Positions 7,035 to 14,202 of a stretch of DNA of 28,138 bases are shown here, in pieces. Where the stretch lies: NCBI GenBank assembly GCA_013152945.1, contig JAADFL010000067.1, forward strand, positions 1 to 28,138. The letters are read 5' to 3'. This DNA is from Deltaproteobacteria bacterium (GTDB taxonomy: Bacteria > Myxococcota_A > JAADFL01). Positions within the stretch are counted from its first letter, which is position 1; each line of letters starts with the position of its first letter. The notes below the pieces were generated by a model, which saw only the letters and a program-made list of their open reading frames with translations, did no database searches and had not been told where the DNA came from. Made by a program: the position numbers and the translations under genes.

Positions 7035-7598
7035 TTATCTTGGCTTTGCAAGGATTTCCAATACCTTTAAATTCAGGAAGCGCTTGCTTGGAGCTGACAA
7101 CAACAGCATCAGCGTGTCCGCCCCGCGTGCGGTTCCTGCAAGGGTGAGCACTTCTTCACCTTCGGGTACAAGGCCGGCATCGCAAGCCATGAGGCATATC
7201 TCGACACCCACCTTGACCCCCTGGGAAAACCTGCGCAATGCCTGGGCTATTATGTAGGCGGGATACACTCCCTGGTGCTGCCCCATAAGTGAAGTTTCTA
7301 TTGCATGAGTGGGCATTGTGGCGGTAAGGACCTTTGCTCCAAGTGATCGGATCCGTTCTCTATTGTCCGGACGCAGGTCATCTATGTTCGGTCCACTGAA
7401 TCCGACCGAATGAGTTACTACCACCAGGTTTGCGTCCATGCCCTCGACAGCTTCGGCTGCCGCTACACCCGTGTCGCCAACCGTGGAAGCTACCAACACG
7501 TGTTTCGTTCCCTGCCTTACCGCTTCAACCAACAGGCCAAGACAGGCCTCTGTGTTTTCAGGGCCGGGTTTTTCAAAGTAAAATACAGTCCGTTCCAT
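7035..7598 (-). CDS. Stand-alone pyruvate-kinase C-terminal-like protein
   Basis: A 187-residue protein resembling the alpha/beta domain found at the C-terminus of pyruvate kinase, without the catalytic barrel. Recognisable parts are the N-terminal YFEKPGPENTEACL, the strand-turn HVLVASTVGDTGVAAAEA, and the later GVEICLMACDAGLVPEGEEVLTLAGT. Stand-alone proteins of this type occur in bacteria and archaea; their function is not established, and an allosteric or nucleotide-binding role is only a guess. The start ATG 7598 is preceded by GAGGAGGGA, a strong ribosome-binding site. It is transcribed divergently from the lipoprotein gene at 7799. No signal peptide or membrane segment is present, so it is predicted cytoplasmic. 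Confidence 0.8.
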   Translation of the reverse strand: MERTVFYFEKPGPENTEACLGLLVEAVRQGTKHVLVASTVGDTGVAAAEAVEGMDANLVVVTHSVGFSGPNIDDLRPDNRERIRSLGAKVLTATMPTHAIETSLMGQHQGVYPAYIIAQALRRFSQGVKVGVEICLMACDAGLVPEGEEVLTLAGTARGADTLMLLLSAPSKRFLNLKVLEILAKPR

Positions 7599-7648
7599 GT
7601 TCCCTCCTCATGACCATTTGGTACATACTCCTTTTTTGTGCTCCAAAG

Positions 7649-7676
7649 ATTATCTTGGGGATTAATGCATTGTCCA
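7649..7676 (-). promoter_or_regulatory. Promoter of the PK-like gene
   Basis: On the minus strand TGGACA (7671-7676) and GATAAT (7649-7654) each match the sigma70 consensus at five of six positions and are 16 bases apart, about 50 bases upstream of the start codon. Confidence 0.55.
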
Positions 7677-7705
7677 GTAATCATGGATGGACCTTGTTAT
7701 AGGTA

Positions 7706-7734
7706 TTGACCGAAGCATGATGGGAATGTATCTT
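7706..7734 (+). promoter_or_regulatory. Promoter of the 7799 lipoprotein gene
   Basis: TTGACC (7706-7711), an ideal 17-base spacer and TATCTT (7729-7734) point towards the lipoprotein gene. It lies back-to-back with the minus-strand promoter at 7649-7676, about 30 bases apart, so both could share a regulator. Confidence 0.5.
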
Positions 7735-7798
7735 ATTTTCGATAGTTATGGCTTCGAATCTTTTGTCGAGGCTGCTAACAGGAGCAGGGAGTTGAAAA

Positions 7799-8431
7799 AT
7801 GAAAAGATGGAGCATGGCCGGTCCTACAATAATGTTTGCATTTTTGATCATGCAATCCATGCAATACCTTGGGTGCGCTTCTTTGGCCGGTAAGGCCGGG
7901 ACTTTCAAGTTCAGAAAGGGAGTCAGAGCCACCGAGTACTATCCATTGGAAAAGGGCTGGGCCTGGTCTTACGATGTGAAGGTTTTTTCACCCGACAAGG
8001 GCGAACAAAGCGTTCTTTCCACAACCCGGGTCGTGGAAGCAAGTGAAAACAACAGGGTCTTGAAAGTGGGTAGGCAAACCTACACATACATCCTTGACAA
8101 CAAGGGTATTCTAAAGAAAGAGGCCGGGTATCACCTGTTGAGAGAACCTATTGTAAAGGGAGCGTCCTGGAAGATAGATGTAAACGGGGTAAAGGGTGAA
8201 GTGACCATTACCGATGTTCATGCCGAGTTGACCACACCGGCCGGAACTTTCACGGAATGCGTGGTGACCGAGGAAAAGGTTCCTGAGTTGAACAGCCTGG
8301 TAAGGACGGTTTTTGCTCCTGGTGTGGGCATAGCCAAGGTCGAGGAATTCGGCTTGGTCCAGGGAAAGGCTGTTGTATTGAGAACAGCCCTGCTTAGGGC
8401 GTATACGAATCCACAAAGAGAAAATATTTGA
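7799..8431 (+). CDS. Lipoprotein with conserved beta domain
   Basis: A 210-residue predicted lipoprotein. The signal segment (MFAFLIMQSMQYLGC) carries a lipobox with Cys26. The mature part contains a pattern I have seen in uncharacterised exported proteins: YPLEKGWAWSYDV near the start, a mid-protein TTPAGTFTECVVTEE, and APGVGIAKVEEFG near the end. It is probably a beta-sandwich periplasmic domain; no function is known to me. ATG 7799 was chosen for its AGGGAG about nine bases upstream and the immediate Lys-Arg n-region. It ends 351 bases before mraZ and has its own promoter, so it is probably not part of the division cluster. Confidence 0.78.
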   Translation: MKRWSMAGPTIMFAFLIMQSMQYLGCASLAGKAGTFKFRKGVRATEYYPLEKGWAWSYDVKVFSPDKGEQSVLSTTRVVEASENNRVLKVGRQTYTYILDNKGILKKEAGYHLLREPIVKGASWKIDVNGVKGEVTITDVHAELTTPAGTFTECVVTEEKVPELNSLVRTVFAPGVGIAKVEEFGLVQGKAVVLRTALLRAYTNPQRENI

Positions 8432-8530
8432 TACAACAAAGAGTTACCATTATTTGTTAATTCGTTACTAACAATATCGCAATTAATCCTTTAATATAAT
8501 TGAAACAATCAATTAGGCCGTAATGTGCTG

Positions 8531-8567
8531 TGTTTTCAGTAACATACTGAACTTGTTTTCAGTAACA
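8531..8567 (+). repeat. Palindrome and 14-base direct repeat, possible operator
   Basis: TGTTTTCAGTAACA occurs exactly at 8531-8544 and 8554-8567 (23-base period). The first copy is also half of a perfect palindrome, TTCAGTAACATACTGAA (8535-8551; seven-base arms, three-base centre). This is a typical layout for a dimeric regulator with a strong and a weaker site, about 120-150 bases upstream of the mraZ promoter. Confidence 0.6.
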
Positions 8568-8688
8568 ACACCTGTGATGTTGTCCCACTCGATTTGGTAG
8601 GTAAAAAAAATACAGAGTACAAGATAAAGGGGTGGTGACGTGTGAGTATAAAAAAGGCCTAAGTATTCTTTCATAGAGAAGAAAAAAC

Positions 8689-8717
8689 TTGACAGTAGGC
8701 GTAAGTACCTATTAACT
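8689..8717 (+). promoter_or_regulatory. Promoter of the dcw operon (mraZ)
   Basis: Perfect -35 TTGACA (8689-8694). The -10 is less clear: TTAACT (8712-8717) has the ideal 17-base spacing, while TATTAA (8710-8715) has 15. Either places the RNA start near 8720-8725, directly before the MraZ-box-like repeats. Confidence 0.6.
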
Positions 8718-8726
8718 TTAAGCGCA

Positions 8727-8756
8727 GGTGGTAAAAAGTGCCAAAAGGTGCCAAAC
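8727..8756 (+). promoter_or_regulatory. Three tandem MraZ-binding-box-like repeats
   Basis: GGTGGTAAAA, AGTGCCAAAA and GGTGCCAAAC follow one another at exactly ten-base intervals (core GTGnnAAA). MraZ is known to bind tandem GTG/TGGG-containing boxes at about one-turn spacing just upstream of its own gene. The position immediately after the predicted -10 fits repression of the dcw operon by MraZ. Confidence 0.7.
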
Positions 8757-8782
8757 CGATCCATGTAGGAGGCGAATACTAG

Positions 8783-9262
8783 ATGTTTTCCGGCAGGTAC
8801 CCTCATAATATCGACTCCAAGGGGAGAACCTCCTTCCCATCCAGGTTCAGGGACGTTCTGTCCGAACTCGGAGACGACAAAATTGTGCTTACCAACCACC
8901 TGAATGACCAACTGCCCTGTCTCGAAGCCTGGCCCTTGTCCAGGTGGAAGGCCATACTCTCCAAGGCTACCAAGTTGCCCAGGATGGCCGAGTACACCCA
9001 GTACCTCATGAGATGGTATATATCGAGTGCACTCGAGTGCCAGGTGGATCAGCAAGGAAGGATACTGGTACCTCCATATTACAGGGAACATGCAAAGTTG
9101 ACCAAAGAAGTCTTGTGGTCCGGGGTCACGGATCATTTGGAGCTTTGGTCCAAGGATATGTGGGAGCGGCATATTGCTTCCTTGAGAGAGAGTAGGAGTT
9201 TCGATCTGGGCATGCTCAATTCCGTGTTCGAGCTTGAGCAGACGCGGAAAGAGGAGCAGTGA
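8783..9262 (+). CDS. mraZ: Transcriptional regulator MraZ
   Basis: A 159-residue DNA-binding protein with two SpoVT/AbrB-like halves that normally assembles as a ring and regulates the division and cell-wall cluster it heads. Both conserved DxxGR turns are present: DSKGR (11-15), followed by SFPSRFRD, and DQQGR (89-93), followed by ILVPPYYRE. The length is slightly above the usual 140-155. It is preceded by TAGGAGGC about ten bases before ATG 8783, by the GTGnnAAA repeats (8727-8756) and by a TTGACA promoter, which fits autoregulation. It is first in the cluster, directly before rsmH, as in most bacteria. Confidence 0.96.
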   Translation: MFSGRYPHNIDSKGRTSFPSRFRDVLSELGDDKIVLTNHLNDQLPCLEAWPLSRWKAILSKATKLPRMAEYTQYLMRWYISSALECQVDQQGRILVPPYYREHAKLTKEVLWSGVTDHLELWSKDMWERHIASLRESRSFDLGMLNSVFELEQTRKEEQ

Positions 9263-9266
9263 GAGG

Positions 9267-10241
9267 TTGTTTTCATCCGGCGGAAAGGAACGACAAATTG
9301 AGAGTTACCATGTCCCGGTCATGCTGGAAAAAGTCATGCATTACCTCTCCCCCGAATCGGGGCAGGTCTTTGTAGATGCCACTGTTGGAGGAGGCGGTCA
9401 TTTAAGAATGCTGCTCGATGCAGTGGCTCCAAAGGGCATGGTGATTGGCTTGGATAAAGATAGGGATGCCATCAAGGAAACCGCATCCAAACTTGGTAAC
9501 AATGGCTTGAGACTTTTCAGGCGGGACTTTGGTGAGGTGGAGCAGGTGCTGGGTCGACTCGGAATAGAGGGCGTGAATGGCATCCTTGCCGACCTTGGGA
9601 TCTCTTCACACCAGGTCGACACACCCCGGCGTGGATTCAGTTTCAACCTGGACGGCCCACTTGACATGAGGATGGACAGGGAATCAGAAGGACCGACTGC
9701 AGCCGACCTTGTGGCGAATCTCCCCGCACATGACCTGGCCAGGATATTTAGAGAATTCGGAGAAGAGCCCGGGGCGGTCCGGGCGGCCCGGGCAATCGTG
9801 AAGGCGCGCCGGGTCAAACCGATCTTGACCACAAAGGATTTAGCCCTGCTGCTTGCTTCGGTCCTGCACCGCCCGGGGGGGACCAGGCATCCTGCAACCC
9901 GGTGCTTCCAGGCCTTGAGAATAGCGGTCAATCATGAGTTGGAGTCCTTGCAAACATTTTTGGACTCCTTGCCCCGTGTCTTGCTGCCCGGCGGGACTGC
10001 GGTGGTTATCAGTTATCACTCTCTCGAAGACAGGATGGTCAAGACTGCATTCAATAGACTTGAAGGCAAGTGCACCTGCCCTCCGGGATTACCAGAATGC
10101 GTTTGCGGTGCAAGAAGGATAGGAAACATACTCACGAAGAAGGTCGTAAGGCCCGACCCTGAAGAAGTCACACGAAATCGAAGGTCCCGTTCGGCAAGGC
10201 TGCGGGCCTTCAAGCGTGCTGTCCGGGACAGGAGGAATTAA
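9267..10241 (+). CDS. rsmH: 16S rRNA m4C1402 methyltransferase RsmH
   Basis: SAM-dependent N4-methyltransferase of C1402 in 16S rRNA (old name MraW). Starting at TTG 9267 gives 324 residues, close to the usual 310-320. Motifs are VDATVGGGGH (about 36-45, SAM loop), LADLGISSHQVD (about 108-119), GPLDMRMD (about 130-137), AVVISYHSLEDRMVK, and a basic C-terminus (RSRSARLRAFKR). No ATG lies near the expected start. TTG 9267 has GAGGAG ten bases upstream and leaves a four-base gap after mraZ. An alternative TTG at 9234 would overlap mraZ by 29 bases and has no ribosome site. The gene has the usual position between mraZ and ftsL. Confidence 0.95.
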   Translation: MFSSGGKERQIESYHVPVMLEKVMHYLSPESGQVFVDATVGGGGHLRMLLDAVAPKGMVIGLDKDRDAIKETASKLGNNGLRLFRRDFGEVEQVLGRLGIEGVNGILADLGISSHQVDTPRRGFSFNLDGPLDMRMDRESEGPTAADLVANLPAHDLARIFREFGEEPGAVRAARAIVKARRVKPILTTKDLALLLASVLHRPGGTRHPATRCFQALRIAVNHELESLQTFLDSLPRVLLPGGTAVVISYHSLEDRMVKTAFNRLEGKCTCPPGLPECVCGARRIGNILTKKVVRPDPEEVTRNRRSRSARLRAFKRAVRDRRN

Positions 10242-10242
10242 A

Positions 10243-10590
10243 ATGGTTAGCATGGCAAGAAGGCTGACCTTCAAGGAACTGACCGTAGAGGACGAGCATT
10301 CATCCAGAAGGGGTATGACAATCAAGGGTCTCTTGGTGACCATGTTGGTAATCGGGGTATTGCTGGCACTGGGTTTGATCCGGGTATGGACCAGGACAGA
10401 GATGGTGCGCATGGGATTCGATCTGCGAAAGGCCGGCGAGAACCAGAGGGCGTTGGTGATAGAGAGGGATACCTTGAGGCGTGAGCTTGCAGCGCTCAAA
10501 ACTCCCTCCAGAGTGGAAAGGATAGCCAGGAAAGAACTTGGCATGAGGGAACCGGGACCTGATCAGATAATCGAGTTGGGGAAAAAGTAA
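10243..10590 (+). CDS. ftsL: Cell division protein FtsL
   Basis: A 115-residue bitopic inner-membrane protein of the divisome; with FtsQ and FtsB-type partners it activates FtsW/FtsI. It has a cytoplasmic N-terminus, one membrane segment (about 28-48), a periplasmic coiled coil (about 52-86, rich in Glu, Arg and Leu) and the typical terminal motif RVERIARKELGM. Start ATG 10243 is preceded by AGGAGG and begins one base after the rsmH stop. Sequence conservation in FtsL is low, so the name rests on topology, size and position before ftsI; a DivIC/FtsB-like identity is the alternative. Its TAA shares a base with the ATG of a 15-codon ORF. Confidence 0.88.
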   Translation: MVSMARRLTFKELTVEDEHSSRRGMTIKGLLVTMLVIGVLLALGLIRVWTRTEMVRMGFDLRKAGENQRALVIERDTLRRELAALKTPSRVERIARKELGMREPGPDQIIELGKK

Positions 10591-10637
10591 TGGATAGTCT
10601 GTCAGGGAAAACAGGCAGGCCGGACGGTTACCGATGA
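10590..10637 (+). CDS. 15-codon ORF bridging ftsL and ftsI
   Basis: ATG 10590 uses the last base of the ftsL stop (TAATG), and its TGA (10635-10637) overlaps the ftsI start as ATGA. The encoded peptide is MDSLSGKTGRPDGYR. A GGGGA lies about eight bases upstream. ftsI itself has no good ribosome-binding site, so translation of this tiny ORF could deliver ribosomes to ftsI. Whether the peptide has any function is unknown; chance cannot be excluded for so short a frame. Confidence 0.4.
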   Translation: MDSLSGKTGRPDGYR

Positions 10638-12643
10638 AAACAGAGGATACGCACAGTTTCAGCTGGATACGTATCAGGGCCATACTGCTGGTAGCCATGC
10701 TGTTTGGTTTTGGATTGGCGGTTGCCGTCAAGGCATTTGAATTACAGGTTATGGATGGCGCCAAGTATGACTCGATGGCCAGGGATCAATACGTCCGCAG
10801 CTTTGAGTTGCCTGCACCGAGAGGCGCTATATTCGACCGCAATAAGCATGAGTTGGCCATATCCCATGATGTACCGTCCGTTTTCGCGGATCCAAGACGG
10901 ATTCACGATGCAGGGAAAACAGCACTTGCATTGGCCCGAGTCCTTCGAATGGAGCGAGGCAGGATAGAGAGGAGGTTGAAAAGTAAAAAGGCCTTTGTGT
11001 GGATAGCCCGCAGAGTGGGGCGCAAAGAGGCGGACGCTGTCAAAAGGCTCAAACTTGGCGGAATCGGCCTTACGATGGAACCAAGGCGTTTCTATCCCAA
11101 CGGGGATCTTGCAGCCCAGGTGCTTGGTTTCGCCGGAGTAGACTCGGTTGGATTGGAGGGATTGGAAAAGCAGTTTGATGCTGTGTTGAAAGGCGGTGAT
11201 CAGGTCTTACGGGGCCTGAGAGACGCCCTGGGCAGGGGCGCACTCCTGGATGCGCCGAGACCGATAGAAAGCCTGCAGGGAATGGGCCTGGTCCTCACAA
11301 TAGACAGCGCAATACAAAACACGCTGGAGCATGCCTTGTCAGAAGCTGTACGGCGGAGCGGGTCAAAGGCCGGCACCGGTATTGTCATGGATCCGAGGAA
11401 CGGAGATATCCTGGCCATGGCCACGGAACCCGGTTTCGATCCGAATAAATTTTCTAAGTACAGTGCTTCGAGAAGAAGAAATAGATCCGTCACCGATTGT
11501 TTCGAGCCCGGCTCGATATTCAAGATATATACTTATGCGGCCGCACTTGATCTCGGAGTTGTTTCTCCAGGTGATATCATCAATTGTGAAAATTCAAATT
11601 ACAAGGTGTCGAACCACATTATCCACGATTCCCATCCGCATCAGAATCTTACCGTGGTGGATGCCTTCAAGGTATCGAGCAATATTGCGGCGGCCAAGAT
11701 AGGTCAGAAATTGGGACCGAAAAGGTTGTATGGTTATCTGAGAAAGTTCGGTTTCGGTTCCAAGACAGGTATTTCCCTGCCCGGAGAAACCAGGGGGATC
11801 CTGTCTCCGGCTTACAGGTGGAGACCAATCAACACTGCCACGATTTCATTCGGACAGGGCGTATCGGTCAGTGGGATCCAAATCGTTTCCGCCACTGCTG
11901 CTGTTGCCAACAACGGTATTAGGATGAAGCCAAGGCTTGTCAAGAGCTTGCTCAAGCCTGACGGCTCTGTTGAGAAAACCTATCCACCCATGTCCGAGGG
12001 CAGGGTGATACGCTCCGATACAGCGCATGAGTTGGCTGAAATAATGGAGAAGGTTACCGGTCCCGGTGGCACCGGGAGGAGGGCCGCAATACCAGGATTC
12101 AATGTTGCGGGTAAAACCGGAACGGCGCAAAAGGTGGATCCGGTAGCCGGTGGATACTCCAGGGATAAACGTATCGGGAGTTTTGTTGGTTTTGTTCCTG
12201 TCGAAAAACCCAGGGTAGTGGTCTTAATCTCGATGGATGAGCCCAAGGGCGTTGCTTACGGCGGAGTGGTCGCCGCACCTGTTTTCGCAAAGGTCGCAAA
12301 GGCTGCGTTGACCAGGCTTGGGGTACGACCGCTCTATAGAGCGGCAAAGGATGGCAGTGCCAAGAGGGAGCGGCCGGACGATCTTGCCGACGGAACCATA
12401 CAAGATCTTGAAGGGCCGCCGCCTATTCCCAAGGTAAGGGTGGAAAGCGGCAAGTTGCCGGATTTCAGCGGACTGTCCATGAGGGCCGTCGCCAGGCTGG
12501 CGGGCAAGATGGGCTTGGAAATCGACTTGTATGGAACAGGTCTTGCCGTCAAACAGGAGCCGATGCCCGGGACGGTTTTGAAAAAAGTAGGCGTATGCAA
12601 GGTCTGGTTCAAGTCCTTGGCGAAAAGGAGAAAGGGAGCATGA
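10634..12643 (+). CDS. ftsI: Septal transpeptidase FtsI (PBP3) with PASTA domain
   Basis: Class B penicillin-binding protein of 669 residues that crosslinks septal peptidoglycan. It has a short cytoplasmic tail, a membrane segment (about 15-35), a pedestal domain (about 55-210, with PAPRGAIFDRN) and a transpeptidase domain. Catalytic motifs are SIFK (Ser294-Lys297), SSN (348-350) and KTGTA (494-498). A C-terminal PASTA domain (about 606-660, PDFSGLSMRAVARLAGKMGL) is absent from E. coli FtsI but known in SpoVD-type and deltaproteobacterial enzymes. ATG 10634 was chosen because it starts the membrane anchor; it lacks a strong ribosome site and overlaps the preceding 15-codon ORF by ATGA. Its stop overlaps the murE start. 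Confidence 0.96.
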   Translation: MKTEDTHSFSWIRIRAILLVAMLFGFGLAVAVKAFELQVMDGAKYDSMARDQYVRSFELPAPRGAIFDRNKHELAISHDVPSVFADPRRIHDAGKTALALARVLRMERGRIERRLKSKKAFVWIARRVGRKEADAVKRLKLGGIGLTMEPRRFYPNGDLAAQVLGFAGVDSVGLEGLEKQFDAVLKGGDQVLRGLRDALGRGALLDAPRPIESLQGMGLVLTIDSAIQNTLEHALSEAVRRSGSKAGTGIVMDPRNGDILAMATEPGFDPNKFSKYSASRRRNRSVTDCFEPGSIFKIYTYAAALDLGVVSPGDIINCENSNYKVSNHIIHDSHPHQNLTVVDAFKVSSNIAAAKIGQKLGPKRLYGYLRKFGFGSKTGISLPGETRGILSPAYRWRPINTATISFGQGVSVSGIQIVSATAAVANNGIRMKPRLVKSLLKPDGSVEKTYPPMSEGRVIRSDTAHELAEIMEKVTGPGGTGRRAAIPGFNVAGKTGTAQKVDPVAGGYSRDKRIGSFVGFVPVEKPRVVVLISMDEPKGVAYGGVVAAPVFAKVAKAALTRLGVRPLYRAAKDGSAKRERPDDLADGTIQDLEGPPPIPKVRVESGKLPDFSGLSMRAVARLAGKMGLEIDLYGTGLAVKQEPMPGTVLKKVGVCKVWFKSLAKRRKGA

Positions 12644-14202
12644 TGCTCCGTGACATTATGCAGGAAATACCCCGGAGCGATGTCATCGGGCCTGTCGATA
12701 TCGATATTACAGGGCTGACCTATGACTCCAGAAAGGTAGAGAGCGGTTTTCTTTTCGCTGCATTGACCGGGACAAGATACAATGGAATGGAATTTTTCCC
12801 GCAAGCCTTGGAAAACGGTGCAAAGGCCCTGCTGTGTTCGCCTCCTGTACCGGACGAAATAAAAGAATCTTGTACTGTCATAACGAGCGCCCGGCCCAGG
12901 GAGACACTCGGATTGATGGCGAGTCTTTTCTATGGACGGCCTTCGAGGCAAATGGTCGTAGTTGGTGTTACCGGCACCAACGGAAAGACGACTATTACCT
13001 TTCTGCTCGAAAGTATAGCAAGGGCGGCAGGTATTATCCCGGGTGTAACGGGAACAATAACATACAGATATAAAAACAATGAATTAAAGGCCCGGGTAAC
13101 CACCCCGGAGTCGGTTGACCTGCATCGTATTTATGCCGAGATGAGAGATGGAGGCGTGGGGTTGGTGGCCAGCGAGGTTTCATCTCACGCACTTGTCCAG
13201 GCAAGGGTCGAAGGAGTTGATTTCTCTGCCGGTGTATTCACCAACCTCTCGCAGGATCATCTTGATTATCACAAGGACATGGAGAGTTACCTTCAGGCCA
13301 AACGGATATTGTTCAATCGGTACCTGCCGGCTTCCAAGGGGCCGAAGGGACCGCTGGCCGTATTTTGTGTAGACAGCGAAGCAGGCGTTCGATTGGCTGA
13401 TGATTATAAAGGGGAAAAGGTCACTTGTGCTTCTGCGCCGAATGCCCGTGCCGATGTATTTGTCACTGGAGCGAGCTTGGATCTGTCCGGTATTACGTGT
13501 TCGGTCAATACGCCTTGGGGCGAACTCGAATTGCAGAGCAAGCTGTTAGGTTCGGCCAATCTCCAGAATATCGTAACCGCCGCCGGAACTGCATTGGCTC
13601 TTGGAATTTCCAGGGATGCGGTAACCGAGGGCATAAGATCCCTGCAGGTTGTGCCCGGACGTATGGAGATAGTGTCCTCCGGTCGGAACGGTCCGGTGGT
13701 TGTGGTGGATTATGCGCATTCACCTGATGCAATAGACAAGGCGCTTGCCGCCTTGCGCCGGTTGACACATGGCAGGTTGATTGCTGTTTTCGGTTGCGGC
13801 GGTGACAGGGACAGGGAGAAGAGACCCCTGATGGGCGCGGCTGTAGCGAATAGAGCTGATTTGGCAATCGTTACAAGTGACAATCCCAGAACAGAAGCAC
13901 CTGCCGAGATCATTGGAGAGATACTGCCGGGCCTAAAAGGAGAAGGCGCTGTACATGCTGCTATGGAGGAACTTTTTTCTTCGAAAAACGATAACCGGCA
14001 GGGAAAAAAGAGGGCGGTGTATACGATGGTGCCGGACCGGGCCGATGCCATACGCTTCGCAATCACCTCGTCAAATCGAGATGACCTGGTGGCCATCCTG
14101 GGCAAGGGTCACGAGGATTACCAGATTGTTGGGGATAAGAGAACCCACCTCGATGACAGGGAACAGGCTGCAATTGCAATAAAGGAGATGGGAAAACGGT
14201 GA
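12640..14202 (+). CDS. murE: UDP-MurNAc-tripeptide ligase MurE (meso-Dap type)
   Basis: Cytoplasmic ATP-dependent ligase adding the third stem residue to UDP-MurNAc-L-Ala-D-Glu; about 520 residues. Motifs are TGTNGKTT (P-loop, about 111-118), EVSSHAL (about 179-185), the carbamylated-lysine region YLQAKR (Lys about 221), VVVDYAHSPDAI, and SDNPRTE with DNPR at about 414-417. DNPR is the known signature for meso-diaminopimelate rather than lysine. ATG 12640 is preceded by AAGGAGAAAGGGAG and overlaps the ftsI stop by four bases (ATGA); ATG 12643 is an equally close alternative. Its end overlaps the GTG of murF. Confidence 0.97.
   Translation: MMLRDIMQEIPRSDVIGPVDIDITGLTYDSRKVESGFLFAALTGTRYNGMEFFPQALENGAKALLCSPPVPDEIKESCTVITSARPRETLGLMASLFYGRPSRQMVVVGVTGTNGKTTITFLLESIARAAGIIPGVTGTITYRYKNNELKARVTTPESVDLHRIYAEMRDGGVGLVASEVSSHALVQARVEGVDFSAGVFTNLSQDHLDYHKDMESYLQAKRILFNRYLPASKGPKGPLAVFCVDSEAGVRLADDYKGEKVTCASAPNARADVFVTGASLDLSGITCSVNTPWGELELQSKLLGSANLQNIVTAAGTALALGISRDAVTEGIRSLQVVPGRMEIVSSGRNGPVVVVDYAHSPDAIDKALAALRRLTHGRLIAVFGCGGDRDREKRPLMGAAVANRADLAIVTSDNPRTEAPAEIIGEILPGLKGEGAVHAAMEELFSSKNDNRQGKKRAVYTMVPDRADAIRFAITSSNRDDLVAILGKGHEDYQIVGDKRTHLDDREQAAIAIKEMGKR

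Larger units (their letters stand above)
8432..8782 (+). other. Long intergenic leader upstream of mraZ
   Basis: This 351-base stretch has no convincing gene. It is A/T-rich and contains, in order: an imperfect TTGTTA...TAACAA inverted repeat (about 8455-8475), the palindrome/direct-repeat pair at 8531-8567, a sigma70-type promoter (8689-8717), three tandem MraZ-box-like 10-mers (8727-8756) and the mraZ ribosome site TAGGAGG. No intrinsic terminator for the upstream lipoprotein gene was found. Confidence 0.7.

Noticed and set aside
7687-7893. 68-codon plus-strand frame starting before the 7799 lipoprotein gene
   Set aside because: No ribosome site, runs out of frame into a gene with a good signal peptide, and overlaps the predicted promoter.
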